This document shows positions 49,967 to 59,800 of a stretch of 64,000 nt of DNA, piece after piece (the stretch's first letter is position 1; every line of letters begins with the position of its first letter). A program made the position numbers and the translations under genes. Source of the stretch: Microcaldota archaeon (GTDB lineage: Archaea > Micrarchaeota > Micrarchaeia > Norongarragalinales > Norongarragalinaceae). The notes beneath the pieces are model-generated. The model did not search any database, had not been told where the DNA came from, and saw only the letters and a list, made by a program, of their open reading frames with translations. Location of the stretch: NCBI GenBank assembly GCA_016188965.1, contig JACPGT010000002.1, positions 148,125 to 212,124 of the forward strand, read 5' to 3'.

Positions 49967-51805
49967 TCATCCGATGTGCAGCGCGCCGTTGAGGGGGGCG
50001 TACGTCGTGTATTGCTCCGGCGTCAGTTGCTGGAGGTTCGACTTCTGGAAGAGTTCGCGGTTGGAGTCGTACGCCTGGTAGAATCCGTTCGGCACTTCGT
50101 ATACTTCGTCGTTGTCCGGGTTGTACACGCGTTCGACGCCGAGGCGCGCGTCGCTTCCTTTTTCGCTCACGACGTCCAACTGCTGTTGGCGGCCTTCGTA
50201 ACCCTTGATCACCACGTCGCTGGTTTCGCTCAGCGTCTTGCTGATTTGGGCGTACGCCTTGGCCTGCGCGTTCTGCAGTTCCTGGCATGATGAGATGAAC
50301 GGTTGGCTTAGCGTGAGGCTTTCGACGGATTGGATCAGCGTCGGGTACAGCGCGGCCAGCTCTTCTTTGGATTCCGCAGTGAGGCCCACGATGCTGTATC
50401 CGTACATCGTGCCGGTGACGGCGTCCGGCATCAGCGGGCCCATCGTCATCTTGGCTACGGCCGGGATTCCGTTGAAGTCGAAACGCACGTCGAATACTTC
50501 GTCGCTTCCGACCCGTTCCGTTGAAACGACTTCCAGGTCGAACGGTTCGGCTCCCGGCAGGATGCTGCGGATCATCTCGGTTTGGAAGTATTCCGGCAAG
50601 GCATTCAGGAACGCTTCCTTGGTCACGGACGCGGCTAACGGCAGGTCGTGCATGGGCGGCTGGCCGGGTACCAACGAGCAGGGATGCGTGGGTCCGTAGA
50701 TGGCGCGCAGCCCGTTGCAGTATTCGACGGCGCGTTGCTTGGCCGCCGCATCGAAATAGATCGGTCCCAGGCCGCCGTATACGAATACGCGGCGCGCTTG
50801 GTGGTCCAAGTCGACGGCTTGCACGAACTTGGTCGTGCAGCTGCTGCCGCCGTAGAAGGTCCAGCCTTCCGGAATCAGCATCGAGACGTCCGCGTCGCCG
50901 CCCTGCACGAGCTTCAATCCCGGAAATCGGCCGGTTGGTTTTTCACGTTTGAGCGATGCGTAGGACGCGACGATTTTTCGCAGCAACGGCTCTTTTTCGT
51001 CAAAAACGGCGGCCGGCGCTTCGTACCCCGCCACGAGGCTGTTGCCTGAACCGTCGGCAAAGCTGGAGAGCACGCCTTTCAGTTGGACGCCGCTTCCGGC
51101 CGGGTCCGCATACGCGGCCGTGACTTGCATGACGGATTTGTCCGGCGCCTGGTGGATGCTTTCGATCCTGAAGTCCGGCATTTTTTTCTTCAGCACGCCG
51201 ATGAGATAGTTGCCGACGTCCACGCCGGTGGCTTTGCGGTTCTCGCCGGACAATTGGAGGGGCCACACCAAGGCGTCGGTGTTGCCGTCCTTGACTTTCA
51301 CGTAGCCGTCGATTACTTCCGCCGTCCAGGACGCCGGCTTGAGGATGCGGTACCCGTTTTTCTCGTCCCGGTATTCCGAAAGAGCGACGTTGCCTACGCG
51401 TTGGGTTTTGGACGCGGAGTCGGCCGAGGCCGTACCGCCCGTCGGGCGCGCTCCGGCGGTTGCCGGCGGCGTTGGCGTCAGGCTGCCTTGCCGTATGACG
51501 ACGCAAATGAGTTTCTGGCTTTTCTCGTCAACGAACGCCACGCCTTTGGTCTGGACGTCGTCGAACGTCACCATGTAGGCCGTCTGGGCGGAAACGGCGC
51601 CGCATTCGGCGTATTGCGTCAGTTTTTCCTTGGCTTTGGCCTCGTCCAGCAGCACGACGACGATCTTGGCGTCGGGGTGTTCCTGGAGGAATTGCTGCAT
51701 CTGGCCGGACGCTTTGGCGGCCGCCACCGGGTCAAAACCCGTTCCGCTTATGCAGCCAAGCAACGCCAGCGCCACTACGAACAGAAAGGCCTTGCGCAGC
51801 ATCAT
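49967..51805 (-). CDS. Large lipoprotein, unknown function
   Basis: A 612-residue protein with a lipobox (VALALLGC, Cys18), a first small domain (about 25-110, DAKIVVVLLDEAKAKEKLTQ), a Thr/Pro linker (about 108-130), then two PsbP/DUF-like alpha-beta segments that each look like a lipoprotein stress-type fold (NGYRILKPASWTAEVIDGYV; MLIPEGWTFYGGSSCTTKF). The parallel between these segments suggests an internal duplication. It lies 21 nt downstream of the 1421-residue secreted protein gene, so both are probably one operon and may act together on the surface. Confidence 0.75.
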   Translation of the reverse strand: MMLRKAFLFVVALALLGCISGTGFDPVAAAKASGQMQQFLQEHPDAKIVVVLLDEAKAKEKLTQYAECGAVSAQTAYMVTFDDVQTKGVAFVDEKSQKLICVVIRQGSLTPTPPATAGARPTGGTASADSASKTQRVGNVALSEYRDEKNGYRILKPASWTAEVIDGYVKVKDGNTDALVWPLQLSGENRKATGVDVGNYLIGVLKKKMPDFRIESIHQAPDKSVMQVTAAYADPAGSGVQLKGVLSSFADGSGNSLVAGYEAPAAVFDEKEPLLRKIVASYASLKREKPTGRFPGLKLVQGGDADVSMLIPEGWTFYGGSSCTTKFVQAVDLDHQARRVFVYGGLGPIYFDAAAKQRAVEYCNGLRAIYGPTHPCSLVPGQPPMHDLPLAASVTKEAFLNALPEYFQTEMIRSILPGAEPFDLEVVSTERVGSDEVFDVRFDFNGIPAVAKMTMGPLMPDAVTGTMYGYSIVGLTAESKEELAALYPTLIQSVESLTLSQPFISSCQELQNAQAKAYAQISKTLSETSDVVIKGYEGRQQQLDVVSEKGSDARLGVERVYNPDNDEVYEVPNGFYQAYDSNRELFQKSNLQQLTPEQYTTYAPLNGALHIG

Positions 51806-51826
51806 CCGTCATCCTCGGGGGGTTGT

Positions 51827-54800
51827 TCAGTCAATGGCGCCAAACGGGCTGCTCCAAATATCACTGAGCTGTTTGGATTCGATTCCTGCTTGCTTGATCA
51901 TTTCTTCGGCTTTCCGCAAAGGCTTGGTGTCGTAGAGTTTCGTTTCGACCAAGGCGCTGGATTGGATGGTGGGCGCCGCCCCGCAGCTTTCCACGTCCGG
52001 GCACAACGTGATGTCGTAGAGGAACTTCTTCGACAAGTCGAGGTTGTTCAAGACGATGCGGTCTTTGGCTTCTCCCGGCTTGGTCTTGAGTTCCTTCGTC
52101 ACGCCGAAGTCCTGGTAATAGTAGGAATGCAGGGCGCGGCAGGCCTTGAGCACGTCCAACGCCTGGTCGCCTTTGGCGTCGGGCATCTGGACAAGCCGGT
52201 CTCCGGCTTTGTACGCCTTGTCCGCGTCTTCCAGCGGCAGGTTGATGCAGCCTTTCTTGTTCAGCGGTTCCTTGCGTTCGAACGTGCTGCCGGTTTCAGG
52301 GTCGGTGTCGTACCGGCTGTTGACGGTGCTGTCGGTGCATTCCATCTGCGTCAGGAAGCCTTCGCTCATCGTCTTTTTGCCATCGGCTTCGCGCGAACTT
52401 TTGGGCACTTCGTTGTCGCCGCCGAACGCGTAGCCGGACAGCCTCATCCCGGTTTTTTCCTTCACGCGGATTTCCAGGACCGCTGCGACGTCTTCGTACG
52501 AATCGTTCGCGCCGACCAGCGGGAACGCTTTTTTCATGTAGGCTTTCACGGAGGCCGAAGACAGCGGTTGGTCGCCTTTGGGTGGAATGGGGTGCAGGTA
52601 TTCCTTGAGAAGTTCGATGCCTTTTTCTTTCTTTTCCTTTTCTTCTTTGAATTGGTTCGCCAATGGGACTATTTGGAACTTGACGCCGCCGTGGGTTTGA
52701 ATGATTCCTCTGGTTTGTGGCCTGCTCGCTTGGGGAAGGCGGTGGAATGCGAAGGTGAACGGGTGCAGCGGCAGGTTTCCGAAGTAACCGTTGAGCACGT
52801 AGAGGAAGGAAAACTCTTGCGCTTCGGATTTCGACATCCTGCCTTGGTCGAACTGTCTGCTTTTTGTTTTCATGCGGGCCGTGAATTCTCCCAGTCGGCT
52901 TAACGGTTTGCCGTAGGCAAGCTCGTTTTTTTGGGCGTTATCCGACGTGTATGAGTTGAGCGGCCGTACGCGCACGCGGAGCTTGCCGTTGTTGACCTGG
53001 TTCTTCAAAAAGTCCCCGTCCTCTGCGAGCACGTCCAACAGGTTCTTCCACAACGTATAGAACCGGGGCGTCTTGTACAACCCCACGTCTTTCACGTGAT
53101 CGACGAAAATCTTCGCATCGCCTGTGCACGTCGCTCTTAGGCCGCTGGTGAAGTCGGCCAACGTCATGCTGTTGCGTAGGCTTGCCGTTGGCTCGTCGGC
53201 TTTCGTGAATCCGGCCAGCTGCTTGACTTTTTCCCGAGTCTTGTCTTCGACGAGTTTCTTCAGCTGTGCATTATTCATTTTTTTCTTGGCGTCTTTAGGA
53301 AGCTCGATGTTGGGGTTGAATTCCGTCCATTTGCCGGACTTGCATTGGAAGTACTCGATCACGTCCGAGCCGAGGCCGCAGACTTTTTCGTACTCGCGGA
53401 CCGGCGCGAACGCGCGGGGCGGCGTGTCCAGCGCCGCGACGGATGCCGGAGCGTTCCACCAGTCAAAAACGGCCGTGTCGTGGCCCGAGTCGACATTACG
53501 GGCCAAAAGTTCCTGGTAGTCCGAACCGGTAAACGCCCGGTACGCTTCGCTTTGGGCGTCCAGTTCCGGCACGTACAGGTCGATGTAGCCTTCGGCGTTG
53601 ACGTAGGTGCTTTTGTAGTTGAACCCGAATTTTCGGCCCAGCGAATCCGGCGCCCATCCGCCTCCCAATCCGAATTCCTGGTTCAGCAACTTGTCGTTGA
53701 CGTACAGGATGACGCCGTCGGCTTCCTTGATTCCGGCAATCTTGATTTTATCCTTGCCGTCGGTGGCGGGTTTCAGGCCGCCGTACGCCGCCAATCTCTT
53801 GGCTGACGTCTGCTGTTTTTCGTAATCGGCTTTTTCATCATCGGTGACCGGGTTGATGACGAACAGCACGCGGGCTTTGTTTTTGCTCTGGATTCCGCTG
53901 AACGGCTTGCTGACGCTGATTTTCAGGCGGCGTTCTTCCCCGACCATTTTTTCAGCTTTTGCAGGCTCCATCACTTCGGCCCGGACCGCTTTTGCAAGAT
54001 CCGGTTTCAGCTTGCCTTCATGCGTGATTTGGTACGTGCCGTATCGGAGCTTGTCCGGCTCGATAAAGACTTGGGTGAATTTTCCTTCCTTCATGCTGAA
54101 CCCGGTCAATGCTTTTCCGGATCGTTCCGCCATGTATTTACACCGGCCGGCAAGTTCGAGGGTTACTGGCGTAACGGGTTCCGTCGTGCCGTCGTTTTTC
54201 ACGAACTCGACTTTGGGCTGTTGGCCCGGATTGGCCGCGACGTCGGCGTTGGTGCGGAAACAGATCACCACGCTTTCCTTTGGTTTCAGTTTTTCCTCGT
54301 TGAAGGCCTTGAGCGTGTTGACTTTCACCCAGTTCGTCTCGTGCGTGCTTTGCGCGGCCGGGTAGTCGGCTTTGTTGTACGAGTAGGCGAACAAGTCGAC
54401 TAGTCCCTGTGGGACCAATTCGTCACGCAACCAGACGATCAACGTATTTCCAGACGCGCTGCCGTCGACGGCGATGGCGGCATAGACGCGCGCCTCGCTT
54501 TTCAAACCGTTTTTCCGGTTGGCCTCCGCTTTCTTGAATCGAGGCTTGTCGATTCCGACGTTTCCTTCACTGCCTTGCAACAGCGGCTTCTTCTTGCCGT
54601 CGTTGAGCTTGAATTCGGCATTTGGCCCGTTCCATATCGTTTGCACCGCGTAGTCTTCGTACCGCGCATCGGCCTTGCCGATATCCTTCGGCGTCCGGTC
54701 CAGTTGAGTGAATTCGAACGCCAAAGCACCCGGACTGCATACGCCACCAATCGCATAGTTCTCATAATCGGATCCTACCATGGCCGGGAACGTTGCCATC

Positions 54801-56092
54801 ACGTAGCGGTCGGACCCGCGGCGGCCGATGCACGCACGCCGGTTGCTGACGCCAGGATATACGTCGCTGACTTTGTCCAACCCGGTTTCAAGGTCCAGTG
54901 TTTTGGCGCCCGGCGTTCCCACCCGAACGACGGTCAACGTTTTGCCCTTGACTTCAAACGTGTATTGAGCCTCGCCCATAGTCTCGGTGAACGGCTTGCT
55001 TGAACTGACGATGTAAAAATTCGTCTGGGCTGCCGTCCCTTCCTTAACTGCTGGGGTAATTTTCGTTGTCGTAGTTCCGCCTTCGGCTCTTCGGCGTAAG
55101 GCTTCTTTGAACCATTCTGCAAATTTTTCGTCCGGAACGGGCGTCGGGCTTACCGTTCCCGGTGGTTGCGGGCTTGTTGCAATCTCCGTTTGGGTTCTCT
55201 CCCCTGGCGGTTGTGGGATTGAAGCAATCCCCTCGTGGGGATTCAAAAGCTCGGGTCCCGCCGGGCCGATTCGCGTCGGGCGTTGCTCGCTTTGGACGGT
55301 TGTTGGTTTGGCGTCTTGACGCAACCAGCCCCGCATGCTGAATCCGTTTTCCCCGAAAGACGTGACGACGGCGTATAGGCGGAGGTTCTGATCGTCTTTC
55401 ACGACGGAGTAGGTGATGGGCGTCCCGTCCGCCTTTGCCAAAAGCCAGTTGCTGCTACTTTGGCTACGCGTCAATGGCGATGGTATGATGATGGTTTGGC
55501 CGTCCAGCACTTTGACGAAGTACCCGCTGGCCACGCTGACCGCGCTGACGGTGAACTGTTTGACCATTTGTTCTTGCGGCAGCGTTCCGGAAAAAGTGAA
55601 CAGACTTGCCTGCGGTCCGTTGCAGATCCCTCCCAGCACCGAATCAACGCTTGTGTCCATCCCTGCGGGAAACGTGGCCACCACGTAGCGTCCGGGCGCA
55701 GGTTGACCGTTCATGCCGACGTCCTGCGCGATGCACGTCTTTTTCCCGGGGGTGAATCCGTTTGCCGGGCGGTCCATCCGGATGGGCGTGTTGAGCATTT
55801 CTTTGGTTATGAGGATTTGATTGACCCATTCCCGGGTCCTACTGGCTTTTGTGGCGTCTGGGTACGCGCGGAGATACTGGCCTTGGTTACCCTCGCCTGT
55901 TTCAATTTTCAGAAAAGCAAAGCCGGCGTTCGTTGCGGTTGCGTCACTGGAACTCAACAGGTAGAATCGGATGGGTCCGCTCGGCGGATTCGTCTGTGCG
56001 GCCGACAACAGCGAGCCGGGCAACACGAGCAACACGAATACGAATAAACACGGCAGGGTGATGCGGGTCTTATCGTGGTTTTTGCGTATCAT
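51827..56092 (-). CDS. 1421-residue secreted protein with duplicated N-terminal domain
   Basis: Begins MIRKNHDKTRITLPCLFVFV, a signal peptide or anchor. Two ~210-residue domains are homologous: 41-260 and 357-560. Each starts FY(L/I)(L/V)SSS, has a central CI...RYV(V/M)ATFPA...GG(I/V)C segment, and ends with (G/V)WLR. A Pro/Thr linker (about 270-330) joins them. The remaining 850 residues are mixed alpha/beta with cysteines and a Lys-rich stretch; no enzyme motif is recognised. ATG 56092 is chosen because a minus TATA-like ATATAAAT (56190-56197) lies upstream; the longer frame to 56179 starts too close to that box. Confidence 0.75.
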   Translation of the reverse strand: MIRKNHDKTRITLPCLFVFVLLVLPGSLLSAAQTNPPSGPIRFYLLSSSDATATNAGFAFLKIETGEGNQGQYLRAYPDATKASRTREWVNQILITKEMLNTPIRMDRPANGFTPGKKTCIAQDVGMNGQPAPGRYVVATFPAGMDTSVDSVLGGICNGPQASLFTFSGTLPQEQMVKQFTVSAVSVASGYFVKVLDGQTIIIPSPLTRSQSSSNWLLAKADGTPITYSVVKDDQNLRLYAVVTSFGENGFSMRGWLRQDAKPTTVQSEQRPTRIGPAGPELLNPHEGIASIPQPPGERTQTEIATSPQPPGTVSPTPVPDEKFAEWFKEALRRRAEGGTTTTKITPAVKEGTAAQTNFYIVSSSKPFTETMGEAQYTFEVKGKTLTVVRVGTPGAKTLDLETGLDKVSDVYPGVSNRRACIGRRGSDRYVMATFPAMVGSDYENYAIGGVCSPGALAFEFTQLDRTPKDIGKADARYEDYAVQTIWNGPNAEFKLNDGKKKPLLQGSEGNVGIDKPRFKKAEANRKNGLKSEARVYAAIAVDGSASGNTLIVWLRDELVPQGLVDLFAYSYNKADYPAAQSTHETNWVKVNTLKAFNEEKLKPKESVVICFRTNADVAANPGQQPKVEFVKNDGTTEPVTPVTLELAGRCKYMAERSGKALTGFSMKEGKFTQVFIEPDKLRYGTYQITHEGKLKPDLAKAVRAEVMEPAKAEKMVGEERRLKISVSKPFSGIQSKNKARVLFVINPVTDDEKADYEKQQTSAKRLAAYGGLKPATDGKDKIKIAGIKEADGVILYVNDKLLNQEFGLGGGWAPDSLGRKFGFNYKSTYVNAEGYIDLYVPELDAQSEAYRAFTGSDYQELLARNVDSGHDTAVFDWWNAPASVAALDTPPRAFAPVREYEKVCGLGSDVIEYFQCKSGKWTEFNPNIELPKDAKKKMNNAQLKKLVEDKTREKVKQLAGFTKADEPTASLRNSMTLADFTSGLRATCTGDAKIFVDHVKDVGLYKTPRFYTLWKNLLDVLAEDGDFLKNQVNNGKLRVRVRPLNSYTSDNAQKNELAYGKPLSRLGEFTARMKTKSRQFDQGRMSKSEAQEFSFLYVLNGYFGNLPLHPFTFAFHRLPQASRPQTRGIIQTHGGVKFQIVPLANQFKEEKEKKEKGIELLKEYLHPIPPKGDQPLSSASVKAYMKKAFPLVGANDSYEDVAAVLEIRVKEKTGMRLSGYAFGGDNEVPKSSREADGKKTMSEGFLTQMECTDSTVNSRYDTDPETGSTFERKEPLNKKGCINLPLEDADKAYKAGDRLVQMPDAKGDQALDVLKACRALHSYYYQDFGVTKELKTKPGEAKDRIVLNNLDLSKKFLYDITLCPDVESCGAAPTIQSSALVETKLYDTKPLRKAEEMIKQAGIESKQLSDIWSSPFGAID

Positions 56093-56353
56093 TTCGGGGC
56101 CTTCGGGCCGGACCGGCCCGTATCGTTTGTGTGCTTCCGTTACCCTTTTTGTTGTTCTTGTTACATTGTTATTCCCCACGGCGGCTGCTATTTATATCTT
56201 GCGTTGCGCGTTGCCGCTTTTTCCTGCCGCATTGCGCCGCGTTTTCCGGCTTGGCGCGGATCATTTTCCGAAAGCCTCTTATAAACCATTTTCGTGCATT
56301 CTTGCGCGGCCCGCTTTCCAGCCACTATGCTGCCGTTCGCATGAGGTCCTTGC

Positions 56354-57238
56354 ATGAAATCTTCGAAATCCGCGTCTTCCGTTCCCATCGCCATTGTCCA
56401 GGCCAAAGGCTCCGATACGCCGGAGAAGAATCTGGACGCCGCCGTGGGCTTTGTCCAGAAAGCCGCGCAAGGCGGCGCCAAGATTGTTGCCTTGCAGGAA
56501 CTGTTCCGCTCGCCCTACTTCCCGCAATACGGCGATTATTCCGCTTTCGACTACGCCGAAAAGCTTGACGGCCCTTCCGCTAAGGCTTTGGGCAAGGTCG
56601 CGAAAGAAGAAAAAACCTGGGTCATTGCGCCGATTTTCGAGAAACGTTCGCGCGGCCTCTATTACAACTCGGCCATCGTCCTGGACGACAAGGGCAAGTT
56701 GGCGGCGCATTACCGCAAACTGCATCTCCCCCAGGACGCTCACAGCTTTTCCGAGAAATACTACTTTGCGCCTGGCGACCTGGGCTACTGCGTGTTCGAC
56801 ACGCCGTGGGCTAAAATCGGCCTCATGATCTGCTGGGACCAATGGTACCCTGAAGGCGCGCGCGTCATGGCCTTGCAGGGCGCGGAAATCCTGTTCTACC
56901 CTACCGCCATCGGCTGGCACAAGAGTGAGGAAAAAGACGTGGCCAAGGACCAGCGTGAGGCGTGGATGACGATGCACCGCTCGCACGCCATCGCCAACGG
57001 CGTGTTCGTCGCCGCGCCCAACCGTTGCGGCAAGGAAGGCGATTTGACTTTTTGGGGCTCCAGCCTGATTATCGAGCCGTCCGGCCGCATCGTGCGCGAA
57101 GGCTCGCTGGGCAAGGAAGAACTTCTGTCGTGGGTTTGCGACTTGTCCAAGATTGAAACCCAACGCCACGGCTGGCCGTTTTTGCGCGACCGCCGCGTCG
57201 ACATGTACGGCGACTTGCTGCAACGATTCAAAGGTTGA
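56354..57238 (+). CDS. aguB: N-carbamoylputrescine amidohydrolase (nitrilase family)
   Basis: Hydrolyses N-carbamoylputrescine to putrescine, CO2 and ammonia. The 294-residue protein has the Glu-Lys-Cys triad in VALQELFRSPYF, YRKLHLPQD and LMICWDQWYPEGAR. The last motif and PFLRDRRVDMYGDL fit AguB rather than other nitrilases. TATA-like CTTATAAACC lies at 56278-56287 and GAGGT just before the ATG. The agmatine deiminase gene follows by 12 nt. Confidence 0.93.
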   Translation: MKSSKSASSVPIAIVQAKGSDTPEKNLDAAVGFVQKAAQGGAKIVALQELFRSPYFPQYGDYSAFDYAEKLDGPSAKALGKVAKEEKTWVIAPIFEKRSRGLYYNSAIVLDDKGKLAAHYRKLHLPQDAHSFSEKYYFAPGDLGYCVFDTPWAKIGLMICWDQWYPEGARVMALQGAEILFYPTAIGWHKSEEKDVAKDQREAWMTMHRSHAIANGVFVAAPNRCGKEGDLTFWGSSLIIEPSGRIVREGSLGKEELLSWVCDLSKIETQRHGWPFLRDRRVDMYGDLLQRFKG

Positions 57239-57250
57239 GCGTTCAACTCA

Positions 57251-58273
57251 ATGGTTCCCACTGTTTCCAAAAACGCGTCCGTGCGGTTTCCCGGCGAGTG
57301 GGAACCCCACGCCGGCACGTGGCTGGCATGGCCGCACGAGGAATTGACTTTCTCGCATTTGGCTGCCGTGGAAAAAGTCTGGACGGATTTGATCCGCCTC
57401 CTGGCGAAGAGAGAGACGGTTAACCTCTTGGCTCACCCCCGTCTTTCCGCGCGTTTTTCCAAGGCGGTTGCCGGACTGGAGAACGTCGTCATCCACGACG
57501 TGGCGACGGCCGACGTCTGGCTGCGCGATACCGGTCCTATCTTCGTCAAACGCAACGGTTCTCTCCAGGCTACATGCTGGCAGTTCAACGCCTGGGGCAA
57601 CAAGTACGACGAATTGCTGGCCGACCGGGGTCTGAACGAGAAAGTCGCCCGCCTCGCCGGCGTTCCCTGCGTGAAAACCGGCATGGTGCTGGAAGGCGGC
57701 TCTATCGATTCCAACGGCGCCGGGCTCTGCCTCACGTCGGAACAATGCCTGTTGAACCAAAACCGTAACCCGTCGCTTTCCAAAGTCCAGATCGAAACCA
57801 AATTAAAGACGCATTTGGGCTTCTCGGACGTCTTGTGGTTGGGCAATGGCCTGGCGGGCGATGACACCGATGGCCACGTGGACGACATGGCGCGTTTCGT
57901 CAACGAAAAGACGGTGGTGCACGCCATGGTGGGGGAAAAAGACGACGTAAACCACGCCGTTTTGAAAGAAAACGAGGCCCGCCTGAAGCGGTACGCCAAG
58001 GTCCACGGTTTGAAATTGCAAGCCATGCCTATGCCCCCGTGTCTGGAGTCACAAGACGGCCCGCTTCCGGCCAGTTACTGCAACTTCTATATCGGCAACG
58101 CCGCCGTCTTGGTGCCGGTTTTCAAGTCGGCCCGCAAAGACCGCGAGGCCCTCTCGATTTTGAAGGAATTCTTCCCCGACCGTGACGTGGTGGGCTTGGA
58201 CTGCCGCCGGGTGGTCGAAGGAATGGGCGCGTTGCATTGCGTGACGCAGCAACAGCCGGTGGAAGGGGGATGA
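57251..58273 (+). CDS. aguA: Agmatine deiminase (PPAD family)
   Basis: Converts agmatine to N-carbamoylputrescine. The 340-residue guanidino-group hydrolase has FPGEWEPHAGTWLAWPH, ADVWLRDTGPIFV, TDGHVDDMARFV and the catalytic cysteine in GMGALHCVTQQQP. With aguB it turns agmatine into putrescine. The last 13 codons are duplicated 104 nt downstream. Confidence 0.95.
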   Translation: MVPTVSKNASVRFPGEWEPHAGTWLAWPHEELTFSHLAAVEKVWTDLIRLLAKRETVNLLAHPRLSARFSKAVAGLENVVIHDVATADVWLRDTGPIFVKRNGSLQATCWQFNAWGNKYDELLADRGLNEKVARLAGVPCVKTGMVLEGGSIDSNGAGLCLTSEQCLLNQNRNPSLSKVQIETKLKTHLGFSDVLWLGNGLAGDDTDGHVDDMARFVNEKTVVHAMVGEKDDVNHAVLKENEARLKRYAKVHGLKLQAMPMPPCLESQDGPLPASYCNFYIGNAAVLVPVFKSARKDREALSILKEFFPDRDVVGLDCRRVVEGMGALHCVTQQQPVEGG

Positions 58274-58323
58274 ATCCGAGGGTTTCGGGGGAAACCGGAG
58301 GTGTCCCCTAAGACGCTCGAACC

Positions 58324-58363
58324 GGAATGGGCGCGTTGCATTGCGTGACGCAGCAGCAACCGG
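58324..58363 (+). repeat. Duplicate of the aguA 3' end
   Basis: 40 bp identical to 58220-58259 except for two bases. It again encodes GMGALHCVTQQQP and then Ala and a stop, but has no start of its own. It is a recent local duplication left between aguA and the next gene. Confidence 0.85.
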
Positions 58364-58430
58364 CATGACGTCTGCTGCCGGACCGCTGGATTCCAACGCG
58401 TTTTATACCGTGCCGGACAACGATCAGTTC

Positions 58431-59015
58431 ATGAAAAGAATCGCTTTGATTGGCCCCCGCGGCGCCGGTAAGAGCCTGCTGGCATACACGTTTTCAGCCT
58501 TTCTGAAGCACCGCCCGTCTTCGGGCCACGCCGTAGCCGTCGTGAACCTGGACCCATCCGTGCACAAGCCCGCCTACGTGCCCGACTTGGACGTACGCCA
58601 TTTCAGCCGCGACTCGGACGTCGCTTTGCTGTATCCCGCGTTGTTCAAGGACGACGTCTTTTCCGACCGCTTCTCCGCCGTCTGCCAACAAAGCGGCGCC
58701 GTGTTGCTGGATTGTGCATCCGGTCTGGATTGGGTGTGGTTTTCCAAACTGCCTTCCGATTTCTGCGATGCCGCCTGGCTGGTCAGCCCGGCCCTGGCGT
58801 CCGAATCGCTCATGGCTGCCTTAGGCGAGGCGTTGGACGTGCCGGTCATCAACGTGGTCAATACCCGCGAGCTTTTCGCCACCGAGCAGAAGACCTTGTC
58901 GCCGTTTTCCATTCCTTCCCGCAGCCGCAAGGATACCGTCTTTGTCAACGCGTGGGAGCGGGACGGCTTCGACGCGCTGGCCAAACACCTCGGCCCGCTG
59001 CCGCAAACGGCTTAA
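58431..59015 (+). CDS. GPN-loop-GTPase-like P-loop protein lacking the GPN motif
   Basis: A 194-residue protein with Walker A ALIGPRGAGKSLLAYTF (near residues 5-21) and VVNLDPSVHKPAYVPDLDVR, the switch segment characteristic of GPN-loop GTPases. The Gly-Pro-Asn insertion itself is not visible and the G4 region (VINVVNTRELF) is altered. It is shorter than usual (about 250). TATA-like TTTTATACCG at 58401-58410 supports a leaderless start at 58431; upstream in-frame starts are rejected. Confidence 0.75.
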   Translation: MKRIALIGPRGAGKSLLAYTFSAFLKHRPSSGHAVAVVNLDPSVHKPAYVPDLDVRHFSRDSDVALLYPALFKDDVFSDRFSAVCQQSGAVLLDCASGLDWVWFSKLPSDFCDAAWLVSPALASESLMAALGEALDVPVINVVNTRELFATEQKTLSPFSIPSRSRKDTVFVNAWERDGFDALAKHLGPLPQTA

Positions 59016-59050
59016 AAACCGCGACTTCCTTCTCTGTCTGATTCAACCCC

Positions 59051-59755
59051 ATGGCTCCGCTTACCCCTGACCTCGCGCCGTTGGTCATCTCGTTGGGCGG
59101 TTCGCTTCTGAACCAACCCGGTTACGCCGGTTCCTTCGCCGCGCTGCTCAAACCTTTTTTGTCCAAACGCAAGTTTGCCGTGGTGACCGGCGGCGGCAAG
59201 GTCGCGGCTCAATACGCCGAAGCGGCCCGAAAACGCATGGCAAGCTCGATTGGGGCCGAATTCTACGCAGACTTTGACGCCATCGAAGCCACCCGCGAGA
59301 ACGCGGCCGACTTGAAGAAGACCTTCGGCTCCCTTGCCTACTCCAAGATCATCTTGCACCCGCTGGACGCCGTCGCGGCCCTCAAGAAAAAGAACATCGT
59401 GCTTTCCGGAGGCTTCCTGCCGGGCATCACGACCGACGCCTGCAGCGTGCTGGTCGCCGAGGCCATCGGCGCGCCGCGTGTCGTCAATGCTTCGCGCATC
59501 GACGGCATCTACGACAAGAACCCGTCCGAGTTTCCGGATGCCCGCCGGTTCGACCGGCTGACGCACGACGAACTGGTCCAAATGGCGTCGAAGTTCGACC
59601 AGCGCAAGGCCCGGACCAACTTCGTCTTCGACGTCGTCGCGGCCAAGCTGGCGGCCCGCTCGAAAATCCAAATAGACTTCGTCGACGGCCGCGACTTGAC
59701 GCAGCTGAAGGCGGCAATCGAAGGCAAGGCGTTTGACGGCACGCGCGTGCGATAG
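59051..59755 (+). CDS. pyrH: Uridylate kinase, archaeal type
   Basis: A 234-residue amino-acid-kinase-fold enzyme phosphorylating UMP to UDP (VISLGGSLLNQPGYAGSF; VVTGGGKVAAQYAEAA; GGFLPGITTDACSVLVAEAI). Length and motifs fit archaeal PyrH rather than glutamate or aspartate kinases. TATA-like CTTAAAAACC lies at 59011. Confidence 0.9.
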   Translation: MAPLTPDLAPLVISLGGSLLNQPGYAGSFAALLKPFLSKRKFAVVTGGGKVAAQYAEAARKRMASSIGAEFYADFDAIEATRENAADLKKTFGSLAYSKIILHPLDAVAALKKKNIVLSGGFLPGITTDACSVLVAEAIGAPRVVNASRIDGIYDKNPSEFPDARRFDRLTHDELVQMASKFDQRKARTNFVFDVVAAKLAARSKIQIDFVDGRDLTQLKAAIEGKAFDGTRVR

Positions 59756-59757
59756 GC

Positions 59758-59767
59758 TTTTTTTTTT
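59758..59767 (+). terminator. T-run terminator after pyrH
   Basis: Ten consecutive T follow the pyrH stop codon directly. Confidence 0.6.
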
Positions 59768-59800
59768 GCTATTGTTTTATCCGCGGCTTATCACTTCGCC

